From NCBI RefSeq assembly GCF_029168945.1, contig NC_083605.1, positions 41,775,659 to 41,839,658 of the forward strand: 64,000 nt of DNA. The letters are read 5' to 3'. Positions 1-11,103 of this stretch are shown here, piece by piece (within the stretch, counting starts at the first letter, position 1; each line of letters begins with the position of its first letter). The notes beneath the pieces are model-generated. The model was given only the letters and a program-made list of their open reading frames with translations, made no database searches and had not been told where the DNA came from. The DNA comes from Cannabis sativa. Taxonomy: Eukaryota > Streptophyta > Magnoliopsida > Rosales > Cannabaceae. The position numbers and the translations under genes are program-made.

Positions 1-3000
1 ACCCCGGCTTTATACAAAAGCATCCCACTGCGTCCGTCACCGAAAAGTCTTTGGCTTGACCACCAATACCTCATCTCGGATCTTCACTAACTCCGGATCT
101 GTCGTCTGAGCAACCTTTATTCTTTCTAACAGATCAGATTGCAGCGTTAAGTTGTGAAGCTGACCTACCACAAACTCAATGCTGGATCTAACCATATCCT
201 CCGCTAGCTGAGGTGAGATCTGAACCATGCTAGCTACTTGCCCGGACCCTTCTCGCTCGTGGCATCGGCCACTACATTGGCTTTCCCGGGATGGTAAAGA
301 ATCTCACAATCATAGTCCTTCACTAATTCCAACCAACGCCTTTGTCTCATGTTCAAATCTTTCTGAGTAAAGAAATACTTCGAGACTTTTATGGTCTGTG
401 ATAGATCTCGCACTTCTCACCATACAAGTAATGCCGCCAAATCTTCGGTGCAAAAACCACTCGCGGCCAATTCTAAATCATGAGTCGGGTATCGCCGTTC
501 ATAATCCTTTAACCGACGGGAGGCATAAGCGATAACCCGATCGCTTGCATCAATACGCACCCCAAACCCCGTTTGGATGCGTCACAATAGACCACGAACT
601 TCTCCTCGTCCGAAGGCAAAGCTAGTACCTGGTGCAAAGAATCAATCTCTCGTTTCGGCCTCGAAAACTAGCTTCGCATTTATCCGTCCAGATAAATCGC
701 CGATTCTTCTTTGTAAGCTCCGGTTAGTGGGCATTGAAATTTTGGAGAACCCCTCCACGAACCTACGGTGAATACCCGCCTAATCCCAAAAAGCTTCGAT
801 CTCCGTCACCGTCTTCGGTCTCGGCCAATCCCCGACGGATTCGATCTTCCCGGATCCACCTTGATCCCGTCCTTACCCACAATGTGTCCTAGGAAGGACA
901 CCCGAGACAACCAAAACTCACATTTCTTGAACTTGGCGTAGAGTCTATGTTCTCGAAGTCGTTGCGCACTCATCCGAAGATGTAACTCATGCTCCTCTTC
1001 GATTGAGAGTACACGAGGATGTCGTCGATAAACACAATCACGCGTATATCGAGGAAATCCTTGAATACTCGTTCATCGTGTCCATGAATGCCGAGAGCAT
1101 TGGTTAGTCCGAATGACATAACCAGAACTCGTAGTGTCCATACCTAGTGCGGAAAGCCGTCTTTGGAATGTCCTCCTCTCGGATCCTCAACCGATGATAA
1201 CCCGAACGGAGATCAATCTTAGAAAAGACCGTCTTCCCCCGAAGCCGATCGAACAAGTCATCGATCCTAGGTAATGGATATTTGTTCTTCACCGTCGCCT
1301 TGTTCAACTCTCTCGTAGTCGATGCACATCCTCATAGATCCATCCTTCTTCTTCACGAACAAAACCGGGCTCCCCAAGGTGACACACCGGGCCGAATGAA
1401 CCCTAGGTCAAGCAACCCTTGGAGCCGAATCTTCAATTCCTTAAGTTCAGCTCGGAGCCATCCTATACGGGGCTTTAGAAACCGGATCCACCCCCGGTGC
1501 CAAGTCAATCACGAAGTCAATCTCCCGCCGAGGTGGTAACCCCGGAAGTTCTTCGGAAAAACGTCCAAAAATTCCCGAACCACGCCGATGTCCTTCGGCC
1601 GGAGCCGAGTGTCCGGCCGAGTGGTGTCCACCACCACGGCCGTAAACCCTAAGCACCCACCGTGCAATAATTCTCTCGCCGACATAGCCGAGATCACCGG
1701 ATCCGAGATCCCCGAACCGAACCCACAAATACGAACGGTTCTTCACTTTCCGTTGGAAGACCACCATCTTCCTCTTACAATAATGCTCGCCGAATACTTA
1801 GATAGGAAATCCATTCCTAAAATAATATCAAATTCGACTAAGCTCATCTCTATCGATCGCCTCAACTCTCTACCATCTATCCCGATCGGCATAGACCTAA
1901 TCCACCTATTGGAGATAACCAATTCTCCGCTGTAACAGGGTTCCAAACCCCGATTCATATCTAACAAAGGGTCTACCCAACTTACTAAAGACTCGGCCGC
2001 CACATAAGAACGTGTAGCCCCGTAATCAAACAAAGACTGAATAAAGCGAGTCGTTAATAAGAATCCGACCCGTAACAACCGATGGGCCGGCATCCGCATC
2101 GCCCGCGTGATCGCGAATACCCCGGGCCGGAGTGGGCATCGCCGGAGCTCTCGGTGCTTCCGGCCGGAGCCGGGGACATTACCTCTGAATTGCTCCGGCA
2201 TGCCACAATGAAAGCATCCCCGCCCCTTGCACTCTCCCCGATGGTGCCTCTTGCAGCCTAGGGCACTCGGGGTAGGGAGAAGCGAGTCTCATTACCACCA
2301 GACGACTCCCTCCGTTCGGTTCCCCCGAACCTCTTGTTCGACTCGAGCCGCCGCAAGCGTGGGTGCCCTCTTCCTCCGATCAATGGCCGAACCACTACTC
2401 CCCCGCCGAAGCCCGATGCAGAGGGGTAGGAGCTCCGCCACCAACCGGAGTACTAGCCGACTCGACATGCACCCCACCGCGCCCTCGCCCGCAAGGCCTT
2501 CTCCACCATCCGAGCGTAGGTGGTGCCGTCGTCTCGTGGTAATCATCGTGTCATGCCTCGATCTTGGGATGCAACCCGTCCCGTATACTTCTCCTTTCTG
2601 CTGAAGTCGGTCGGCACGATTCCCGAGGCTAACCTCGCCAACCGGTCAAACTGAGTAGTATACTCAGTGACACTCATGTTCTCACGCTGGGTCAGGTGAA
2701 CGAATTCCTTTCTCTTGGCGCTTCTAACCGCCTCGTTGTAGTACTTCGCGTTGAAGAGTTCCTGGAACCTCTCCCAAGTCATGGTGGTGACATCGTGAAT
2801 CTGAGACACCATGTCCCACCATACCAGGGCATCCTCCCCGGAACCGAAATGTGGCGCACACCACTCTCACAAGGCTCGTTGCCGGTGACACCCATAAAGT
2901 TCAGAATTCTGGTGATCACCGTAAGCCACTGCTCGGCTTTCGACACATCTGGACCTCCCAGGAATACCGGAGGTGCTTGTTTCCGGAACATCTCATACAA

Positions 3001-3388
3001 AGGCTCCAATCTATGGGCCGCCACTACCATCTCGACCTGGGCAGCAGGGGCAGGTGCCACTGGAACTACTGGCACTGGAACTGCAGGGGCACCCTGCTGT
3101 CTCAACCTCTGAATCTCGAGGTCTTGCTCTTCGATCCTGGCTTGCATTTCCGCAAACCGCAACTCCCGCCCGGGGGCTCCCCGATCGGCCGGGGGAGCCT
3201 GGCAGCCCGTGGCGGGTTCTCATCACCCCGACCACGAGCCCCGCCTCGGGACCTCTACCTCGGCCCCTAGCAGGTGGGGGAAACCGAGCTCCCTCTCCCT
3301 GATTCGACCCCACTGAGTTGCCTCGACTCCTGGTAGTCCGCCTGGCGTCCATCTAGTTAGAACCGCCTGCGAAACCAAGAGTTGGCAT
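1..3388 (-). pseudogene. Broken gag-pol of element C
   Basis: Read on the minus strand from the start codon at 3386-3388. Recognisable pieces are: Gag N-terminus with an Arg/Gly-rich tail and coiled-coil (about 3011-3352), the retrotransposon Gag core (2543-3162), a zinc-knuckle area (about 2180-2260), aspartic protease with an ILGMDF flap-side motif (1743-2201), the start of RT (1447-1767), an RT palm fragment with KIDLRSGYH (1104-1307) and the linker before integrase (37-228). The pieces lie in different frames. A stop in the Gag leader (about residue 12) and many 1-nt indels separate them. Compared with element G, most differences turn CTG/CAG into CCG/CGG or drop a base there, so the degree of decay may be overstated. 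It cannot encode Gag-Pol as written. Confidence 0.85.
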
Positions 3389-3619
3389 ATCGGTGTCGTA
3401 TTCAAGGCGAGCTTACTAATGCCGCTTAATTTGGAAATTAGAAATGAAACATGCGCCTATTCTACTATCGTGCTACTAACATGCTTCCTAACAGGCTTTT
3501 CTTTTCATAACTGAATAAAATAAACTACTAAAGCAATAAAGGCTTACTGAACCGTGAACCGAGCTAACTGCTGATGATGATTGTACATGTCGTGACGATC
3601 TTCGGAGGACAACCTGGCG

Positions 3620-3631
3620 GCTCTGATACCA
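3620..3631 (-). other. Primer binding site of element C (initiator tRNA-Met)
   Basis: On the minus strand the 12 bases read TGGTATCAGAGC, the complement of the 3' end of plant initiator tRNA-Met. The site lies 3 bases inside the LTR edge, as expected. Confidence 0.93.
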
Positions 3632-3634
3632 AGT

Positions 3635-5872
3635 TGTAACACCCTAACTAATTTAGGCGTATTACGTGATTTTTAAATGTACTGTGCAGCTCGTTGCTAA
3701 TCAACGAGGTTTATGGAAACACGTGATTAATTAAAATTTTGCTTTTTCATTAAACTTATAAACCATTTTAACAAAAAGTCTCGGGATCCCGATTTATAAA
3801 AATATTTACAAATGTATTTACTATTCAACTTTTACATCAAAATAAGGTCATCTAACGACCGTTACAAAAATCCCAGCCCTGCTGTCCCGAGGATCGTACG
3901 CTCCAGGCCTAACCGCCCCGACATGTACAATCCCATAAGCTCGTTCACGGTCCATCAAGAATCGCCTTGCCTTTACCTACACATGAACGTAAACCGTGAG
4001 CTCGACGTACCGCAAGAAAAGCATACTAATATCATACATAAAACTGACTGCCGTGTCCAACACGATACTGAGTCCCGCTACTGCCATGTCCAACATGGTA
4101 CTGAGCACTACTGCCATGTCCAACATGGTACTGAGTTTTGAACGTTCAGGGGACGGTACTATTGACAAGTATCCTCCCCGGGATCGGCCGAACCGGCCAT
4201 ACTCCGGCCGCCGGTCATACTCCAGCCCCGTACCGACGGGATAGGTCAATAGCACCGAACCACCAACCGCGTCGCCCCCGACGGCCGAACCGGTCATACT
4301 CCGCCGTCGGTCATACTCCACTCGTACCGACGTGACAGGTTGGGTGGTTCGAAGCCTAAATACATATCTAATGTAATCTAACAAAGCTTCCTACATGCAC
4401 GCTAAACATGTAATCTACATATGCATACCGTTATACTAAGCTTACCCGGATTCCGATTTCGTGTGTGCCGTCCAACCCGACCGGAACCGAAGCCGAACGG
4501 CGGACATCGGCTCCTAAACCATAAAAACCACAACGCTATAAGTGACACGCCAAATCACTTCCCGGACTAAAACTTGAAACTAAAAGTTTCCCTATCGATA
4601 AAAAGCATGGCAATACCCCTAAAAACCCAAAAACGAGGAAAACTAGGGTTCGAAAATCCCCCATCCGAAGTCCGCTGCCCAACCGAATTCCGGTTCGGGA
4701 AAATCTCGAACCCCCATCCGAATTCCGGATGCTCAACCGAATTCCGTTCCTCGCAAAAGAACCAAAAATTCACATATCTTGACCAATTCGAACCCAATTG
4801 ATCCCAAACTTTCCGTACCTCCTCTATAGGTCCCAAATAACAATTCTAGAGCATCAAACCTACCCGTAAATCCCACATGCAAAATTCACCATTGGAGCTC
4901 AAGCTTTGAGTTCCAAACTCAAGCTTGAGCAAAACCACTTAAACAAGCAATCCAAATAGCTTAATTCTACATCACTAAGCATAAAATAACCTCTCTGCAA
5001 ACTAACAATAACATCCAAGAACATCACAAAGCACATAATCACAACATTTTCCTTCAAAAATCATACTTTTTCACATAAAAACTAAGATCTTGAACAACCT
5101 AACTAATCATGCCTCAAACATTTCAATTTATATCAAATAAACATGCTTTGAACCTCAGAACACAATAATCAAACACAAAGAACAAGAATGTACCACAAAA
5201 TCTAACATGCAACCTACTATTTTCACATAAAAAACATCAAAAACACAAAGAGAGGTTGAGAACCACTTACAAGCAACTAAGGATCAAAAAATCTACACAA
5301 GAAGGACTTGAATCACCAAGAAAAATCCTTCCTCCTAGCTGCTCAAAGATGGCCGAAAAGAGAGGGGCTTGAGAGAGTTTCTTTTTTGAAATTTTCTATT
5401 TTTTTCTAAGTGTTTGAAAAGTGAGAGAAATAAAAGAGAATTGCCATATAACTAAACTTATTTCAGCCAATTCAAAATAACCAAATAATATTTAATTTCC
5501 ATTTAAAAATCACATAAGACAAAAATATCATTGGGGCAAAAAGACCATTTTGCCCCTCCATACTAAAACCACATAATAACCACTAAAGGGGTATTTTTGG
5601 GACATTCTAAATTCCCGGCCATTCCCGACATTCCCAATGTCTAAATCCCGCCCCCAAAATACTAACATACTAAGTTGTGATTTCTACTGAGCCAAACGCC
5701 GCGTTCCAAAATACCGGACACCGGAAATGCGAAACATAAAAGCTACTGATGACATAATTATGCATATCTGAATTCCATAAATAACAATGATAAATTATTT
5801 AAATAGCTATAAATAATTTCCTGATTAACATAAATAACTGCTAATTTCCAAATTAACTAAGCGGGCTTTACA
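3635..5872 (-). repeat. 5' LTR of element C
   Basis: The repeat of about 2.24 kb begins TGTAACACC and ends GGGCTTTACA as written on the + strand (TG...CA). It matches both LTRs of element G over its length. It contains small tandem hairpins around 4050-4135 and a tandemly repeated segment at about 4170-4340, where many CTG have become CCG relative to G. No gene is visible in it; short open frames here are shadows. Confidence 0.92.
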
Positions 5873-5877
5873 CTATA
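5873..5877. repeat. Right copy of the presumed target-site duplication of element C (CTATA)
   Basis: B's LTR sequence resumes directly after C's LTR with CTATA. The undisturbed 3' LTR of B contains this pentamer at 13,880-13,884 at the matching position. The left copy would be off the window, so the duplication itself is not seen. Confidence 0.6.
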
Positions 5878-6772
5878 ATTGATTTATGATTAATCAATTA
5901 TAATTCTAAAAGTTAGACTATGTCTAATTTGTGAATTCTCACAGTTTAGGGATGAAATCGTAAATAAGAGGGTTTCTAGGTTTAATTATTAATTATGAGA
6001 CTTTGCATTTCTGAATTAATAATTAATTTTAAATGGCAATATTATTTAATAATCTATTTTAGTTATTAAATAATTGGTTTTGGCATTTAAATGATTAGAA
6101 TTGGAAAAATGGCATTTTTGGAGAAATAGAAATAAAATTGAGGAAACTGCAAAATCAATGTGAGGCCCATTCACACCATGGCCGGCCACATCATTGCCTT
6201 TTCCCAAGTATTATTTTTCAATTTAATTTGTCATTTAATTGCTAATCAAAGCCTAGCCTAAATAGGAAAGTGGTGAATCACACTAAATAAGGCAGCTATT
6301 CTATTACACAGTAAAAGAGGAAACTGTTTATTTGGAAAGTTGTGGTCTTCTCTTTTCCTATTTATAGCAGCCCCTCTCTTCTCTTTGGATGCATGTGTGT
6401 TGCTTGAGAAACTTTGCTCTGAAAAGTGTATCACACGAAAATAAGAGAGAAAAACAAAGAGAGATTTCGAAATTCCCTAGTGAGAGAGAAGTGCCCACTC
6501 ACATCATTCAGTATCTCATCATAGTTTGGAAGACTGTGAAGGATCACATCCAACTGAAGAACTTTCGGGCTCAAATCTTGATTATACTCTGCAACAGACA
6601 GGAATCAAGGGTTAGAGATCTGAGTGGAAGGAGACATAAATTCCGCTGCAATCACTGTAAGTTATTCTTAACTTTTATGTGTTTAGTTCATCGTTTTAGA
6701 AGTTCAATATTAGGTTGTTAAATCAACATACTTGCAATAGATCTAAGATCCTGGATAAATATAATTCCAACA
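5873..6772 (+). repeat. 5' LTR of element B, 3' portion
   Basis: Bases match 13,880-14,779 of the 3' LTR almost base for base and end ATAATTCCAACA. It holds the TATA-like box TATTTATAG near 6358 and the purine-rich R/U5 region. The 5' portion of the LTR is separated off by element C. A 110-codon frame at 6389-6721 occurs in both LTRs simply because they are copies; I do not regard it as a gene. Confidence 0.92.
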
Positions 6773-6774
6773 GC

Positions 6775-6786
6775 TGGCACCAGAGC
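6775..6786 (+). other. PBS-like site of element B (variant TGGCACCAGAGC)
   Basis: Two bases after the LTR end the sequence reads TGGCACCAGAGC followed by CATGG. It differs from the initiator tRNA-Met site TGGTATCAGAGC by two T to C changes. Element F has the related TGGCACTAGA at the same place. The tRNA used is therefore uncertain; the position is convincing. Confidence 0.7.
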
Positions 6787-7055
6787 CATGGTAATTGATT
6801 TACTTGCAAGAAATTTGGACTTAAAACGATTTGCTTGTGATTTGGATGGTTTCATGTTGTGTCATATTGATGTTTGAATGATGTTTGTAAATTCTGGGAA
6901 AAATAATTGATTGTCTGTATCTGGAATTATTTTTATTGGATAGTTTGGAAAATTCTAAGCAATTGACTTTTTTACAGAACTCGATTTCGATTTAATTTGA
7001 ATTAGTTATGAATTTTTGAAAATCTGGAAAAATCTGGGTGGTGATCACCCTACCC

Positions 7056-7152
7056 ACGCGCGCGGAAGGGCTGCTGGCAGCCTCCCTGCGCCGAGGAACC
7101 TCGGCTGATCTCCTCCCCTGCGCGCGCGGATGGTATGCAACGCATACCATCC
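7056..7152 (+). promoter_or_regulatory. GC-rich hairpin island behind the PBS of element B
   Basis: The island contains GCGCGC-type self-complementary tracts (about 7056-7063 and 7119-7128), a CCGAGGAACCTCGG hairpin (7091-7104) and a perfect 11-bp hairpin GGATGGTATGC / GCATACCATCC with loop AAC (7128-7152). The position is where retroviral RNAs carry dimerisation and packaging signals; such a function here is inference. Confidence 0.5.
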
Positions 7153-9689
7153 GTACAGTGTGCTATTTTCTTCGTTTTCTTCGATTTTTCATGCTATTTC
7201 ATGGAATTAAATTCCGATTTTTTGTGTAGTTTTGTATGTTGATTTTTGTTTTTCAAATTTCAAATCTAATTATCAGAAATAAATTAATTTTATTTTTTAA
7301 AATTAGTTTTAGATATTAGTGCAATTTGATTTTGAAAATGGGAAAAATCAAGTTTTGCTTACCTTTTTCTTATTTCCTTTAAAATTTGATTATTTTATTT
7401 TTTTTTAAGGTCAGATATTAATTTTTTTTTGGTAACTTGACCTTAATTAAAATAAGATCCAAATAATCATGATAATTTTAAAAGAGGAAATAAGATTTTT
7501 TTGTTAACTTTTAAATTTTGTTATTTTTCAATTAAATTAAGTTGTAAAATAAGAAAAGGGTATGTGTTTACCATTTTCTATTTTATTATTTAATTTATTA
7601 AATAACATGAGATTTAAAAGGAAAGTTGACAGTTTAATTTTGAAATGCATTTAGGTTACCCAAAACCTAAATTTTCAAAATGGTAGGTTTAATTTTAATA
7701 TTATTTTTCGAAATATAGATTTAAAATTAAATAAATCCTACATCCAACTATCCAGATCTAACCTTGTTGCAGGAGTATGTGTTTTAGATTGTTTGTAAGT
7801 TTTTCTAAAACCTATTATTACTTGATCTAAATTGCCAGGGTTAACTTGTTGACAGATCAAATGATCTGATTTTAACCCATGGTTCAATTGATGATAGATC
7901 AAGTTGATAATTTGTAACAGGTAATTTTTACAAACTTCTTTCATCTGTGTATGACCTAGTAACATGATAGGATCCATCCAAATCTGTGTGCCTGTGTGAG
8001 CCTATATGTTTAATTTTTATTATAGATACATATAGGTTGTTGTTGCTAAATAAAATGTCATAACCTGATAGATTTTATTTAGGCTCATTTAGTTAATGAG
8101 CCTATTCAATTAATAACAGTTGTTCATTTTAAGGTTAACTTCCTCTCTTTTGGGCCTTGTGTGAGAGTTGGGAGCCTTAGAAGTGGGTGCGACATACTGG
8201 ACCCAGCTCCCCCTCACATGAACAACCCCAATTGTGAAGGCCCATTTGCCTAATTTGGATAGTTGTGCTAGGTTAATTATATTAGTTTGACCTAATAAAA
8301 AATTGAATAGCAACATAATTAATTTCTTCGAAATTAATTTAAGAAAAACATAGTTTAATGAATTTCATTTCTGGATAAACTATTTGTATTTTTCTTGTAT
8401 TTAATTAAATAAAGAATTTTAACTAACTAGATTCTTTCTGAAACTTATTTTTATTATTTCATTAAATATTCTTATTTAAGTTATGAATTAGTAATCACTA
8501 ATTTTTCATAATAACTTAAATTTGAATATACTTTGATAATAATGTTAAGCTGAAGAATTCTAGGAATTAGTTATTGAAGATTCTTAGAAGATATTATTTT
8601 AAGTTGGTTTTAAACTTAAAAAGGGAATATCTTTAACTTAGGTAGTTACCACCTAATTTTGATATTTAATTAAATGATGTTTGGAAAATTTTAAGTTTGT
8701 AAATTATAGATTCTTTCTATAATAACTTAAATCAGATATTTTCCAGATCTTGAAAAGATACTTAGTAGAAATGAGATATTTTCTAGATAGTTATTTCCAT
8801 ACTAATTATTATTTCTAATCTAGGAAAATATCATTGATTGTGAAATTAATTGGTTAATAATTAATTTTGGTACAATTCAATTAAGGATATTTTTCCTTGT
8901 ATTAAATTGGAAATTAATGATTAAGCCTTCTCTATACTTAATTATTTATTTCCTGAATTTAATACATTTATTTAAATTGAAAATTAAATGTCTAAGTTGA
9001 TTTTCATTATGATACTTAGATATTATTATTTTCATGATATTTAATTAAATAAGAAAATTATTTTAAGTTGGGTATTTCCATAACAGCTTAAATTTGAATA
9101 ATTTTCATAATATATTTTATTTATTTTATTAATCATTTTTCAAAATAGCATTTAATTATGCAAGATGATTTTGAATTTATCTTGAAAGATAGATTGAAGT
9201 TGTAAATTAATTATTTTAATTAATTTTGAATCAACTTAAATCAATGATCTTTTCATTTAATGATTAATTTAAAATAAAGGAACTGAAATATATTATTAGA
9301 AATTGGATTAATTAGTCAAGAAAATCTAGATAGATAATATTTTTGCTTGAGGTATTTTTTTCAAGTGAAATTTGATTTATTTTAAATGTATTTCAAAAAT
9401 TGTGGAAATACAATATATATATTTGTAGAAAATTTTAATTTGAGTTGCAAATTAATTTAAATTAATGCAACTTAAATTAAGTAATTTTCTTAATATTTGT
9501 TGGAAAATTAACACTAAGATGGAAATAATTCATTTTATTTTCTTAACCATCTAAGTTTAATTTTACAAATATTAAATTAAATTTTATTTAGATTCTATTC
9601 TAAATTTAAAATTTAATAAATATATATATATAGATTTAAAATAAATAAATAATAGAAGAAAATACAATTTAAATAATGAGCTTTATTAT

Positions 9690-10070
9690 TTTGAGATATT
9701 CGATCTCCATTGTTGGTTTTACATAGCTATTGTTTTAGTGAGTAATCCTTCCTAATGGAGGAACGTTCATTAGCAAGTTAGCGCCGTTTAATCTCGAAAG
9801 ATAAGTATGTTTGTAAGTGTTTTATATTAGTATTAACCACCCTAATGGTGGGTACTATATAAGACTTACAAACATATGAAACAATTGTAGAAGCTCATGA
9901 AATAAGAATGACCTTGACTCTCGCCTAAACGGGACAACGTCGGATTCTCCTTTCGATCGAATAAAAGGTTGCTAGAAGGTTTGCTATTCTAGATGAGCTG
10001 ACAACTCTATTCAATGAATGATAGCTTTGACTCTCGCCTAAACGGGACACTGATATCAGTTTGTTGAAAA
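9690..10070 (+). promoter_or_regulatory. Conserved non-coding leader module of element B
   Basis: Contains in order: a GATCTCCATTGTTGG box, hairpin 1 (9747-9761, CCTTC-CTAAT-GGAGG), the box TTAGCGCCGTTTAATCTCG, hairpin 2 (9837-9851, CCACC-CTAAT-GGTGG), and two copies of TTGACTCTCGCCTAAACGGG (from about 9914 and 10,029) about 115 bases apart. The same order recurs in H (60,490-60,870), F (minus strand, about 53,965-53,600) and, more diverged, I (36,290-36,700). Conservation against an eroded AT-rich background suggests an RNA signal such as packaging, but that is inference. Confidence 0.65.
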
Positions 10071-10203
10071 CCTTGGAAATTATTTAGGATTGAATTTTTT
10101 TTGTAGTCATTCCTACTTGCTGTATGCTGATAATTTCTGAATGAGATTTTGTGATAAACCATAACTGATATCTATGTATTATCTTGTAGTATCCTGAATT
10201 GAA

Positions 10204-11076
10204 ATGTCAAATCCCATGTTGTCACTATTAACTAAAAATAAGCTAAATGGACCTAATTTCCCAAAGTGGAGAGAGAATATTCATATTGCTCTCATAGGTG
10301 AAAGTGCCTCGTTTGTGTTGACTGAGCCGTCCCCTGAGCAGCCAAGTGACAATGCAACCAAAGCTGTAAAAGAGAAGTTCGAGCGTTGGCATAATGCTAA
10401 CAATAAAGCTCGTTACTTCATGCTTTCCAGCATGGTTGACACCTTGAAAACAAGGTTTGCAAACACTGTCACGTCTGCAGAAATCATGACGCAGTTAACT
10501 GAGCTATTCGGTATGGCATCTATTCAGTCTCGTTTCGACGCGACTAAGAAATTCATCAATGCACGGATGGAACCCCATCAGAATGTGCGTGATCACCTTC
10601 TCCAGATGGCTAGTTATTTCCAGGAAGCCCAGAATCATGGTGCTGAAATGGATCAGACTACTCAAGTGAGTCTCATCTTGAATAGCCTGACTCCAGATTT
10701 TCTGCCCTACACCTCAAATTATGTCATGAATAAGAAGGAACAAGACTTTCATACTTTAGTCAATGACCTTCAAACATATGAAAATTTGATTGGAGGTCCC
10801 AAGAAAAGAGGGAATAAACCTCAGAATTCTGGAAATGGTAATAAGACAAGTAATCCTGAGGCACTTGTTGCTTCTACTTCCCAATCCCATCATAAGAAGA
10901 AGTGGAAAATTGCCAAGAAGCGAGCTCAAGCTGCGAATGCAGCTAGGAACAAAAACGCTGGAGCTTCTGGCAATACACAAAAAGGAAAATGTTTCTACTG
11001 CAATAAGAAAGGCCATTGGAAATCCCAATGTCCTAAGTATCTCGCAAAGAAACAAGGTATTTTCTTTATAAACTGA
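10204..11076 (+). CDS. gag: Gag of element B (copia-type, with zinc knuckle)
   Basis: Intact 290-residue frame starting MSNPMLSLL. The N-terminal 200 residues have the helical copia Gag pattern (NKLNGPNFPKWRENIHIAL, then YEN-L near 190), which forms the capsid shell around the element's RNA in the cytoplasm. A basic linker follows (residues about 200-255, rich in Lys, Asn, Gly). A single CX2CX4HX4C zinc knuckle lies at C263, C266, H271, C276 and would bind RNA. The frame ends in TGA 14 residues after the knuckle, just where an autonomous copia element runs into protease. The start is the first ATG after the conserved leader module and matches that of H at 61,016. Elements of this kind supply their own Gag and borrow Pol in trans. 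Confidence 0.9.
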   Translation: MSNPMLSLLTKNKLNGPNFPKWRENIHIALIGESASFVLTEPSPEQPSDNATKAVKEKFERWHNANNKARYFMLSSMVDTLKTRFANTVTSAEIMTQLTELFGMASIQSRFDATKKFINARMEPHQNVRDHLLQMASYFQEAQNHGAEMDQTTQVSLILNSLTPDFLPYTSNYVMNKKEQDFHTLVNDLQTYENLIGGPKKRGNKPQNSGNGNKTSNPEALVASTSQSHHKKKWKIAKKRAQAANAARNKNAGASGNTQKGKCFYCNKKGHWKSQCPKYLAKKQGIFFIN

Positions 11077-11103
11077 TGTGTTTTTAGTGAATTATTATCC
11101 TTT

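Larger units (their letters stand above)
1..5872 (-). mobile_element. Element C: Tekay/Del-type Ty3/gypsy chromovirus, right part only
   Basis: Minus-strand LTR retrotransposon that leaves the window at base 1. Visible from right to left are a complete 5' LTR (3635-5872), a PBS (3620-3631) and gag followed by the first part of pol down to the region after RNase H. It is a second copy of the family of element G (42,413-51,891); bases 1-3634 align with about 46,003-49,635 of G. It is inserted in the 5' LTR of element B: B sequence resumes at 5873, and the uninterrupted target is seen in B's 3' LTR near 13,880. The coding part is full of small indels and CTG/CAG changes, many of which may be consensus errors. 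Its 3' LTR lies outside the window. Confidence 0.9.
6787..10203 (+). other. Untranslated leader of element B
   Basis: About 3.4 kb without a credible open frame, between the PBS and gag. Its start (7040-7152) is a GC-rich island with GCGCGC palindromes and hairpins. 7160-9680 is very AT-rich with many stops. The last 500 bases (9690-10,070) are a module conserved in B, H, F and I. Part of 8100-8300 is also strongly conserved between copies. I see no promoter for another gene. Confidence 0.8.

Noticed and set aside
2227..3302. Open frames on the + strand over C's gag (and 48,712-49,337 over G's gag)
   Set aside because: They mirror the coding strand of a GC-rich Gag region and have no recognisable domain.
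3812..4384. Open frames in C's LTR, and similar ones at 42,895-43,161 and 50,118-50,384
   Set aside because: They arise from the tandem hairpin and 100-base repeat block of the LTR and are not conserved as proteins.
4536..4836. Open frames on both strands in LTR sequence
   Set aside because: Overlapping on both strands in non-coding LTR; the counterparts in G's LTRs (near 50,554-50,814) differ in frame.
6389..6721. 110-codon open frame, repeated at 14,396-14,728
   Set aside because: It lies in the R/U5 part of B's LTRs; the repetition is explained by the LTR pair, and its composition is not protein-like.
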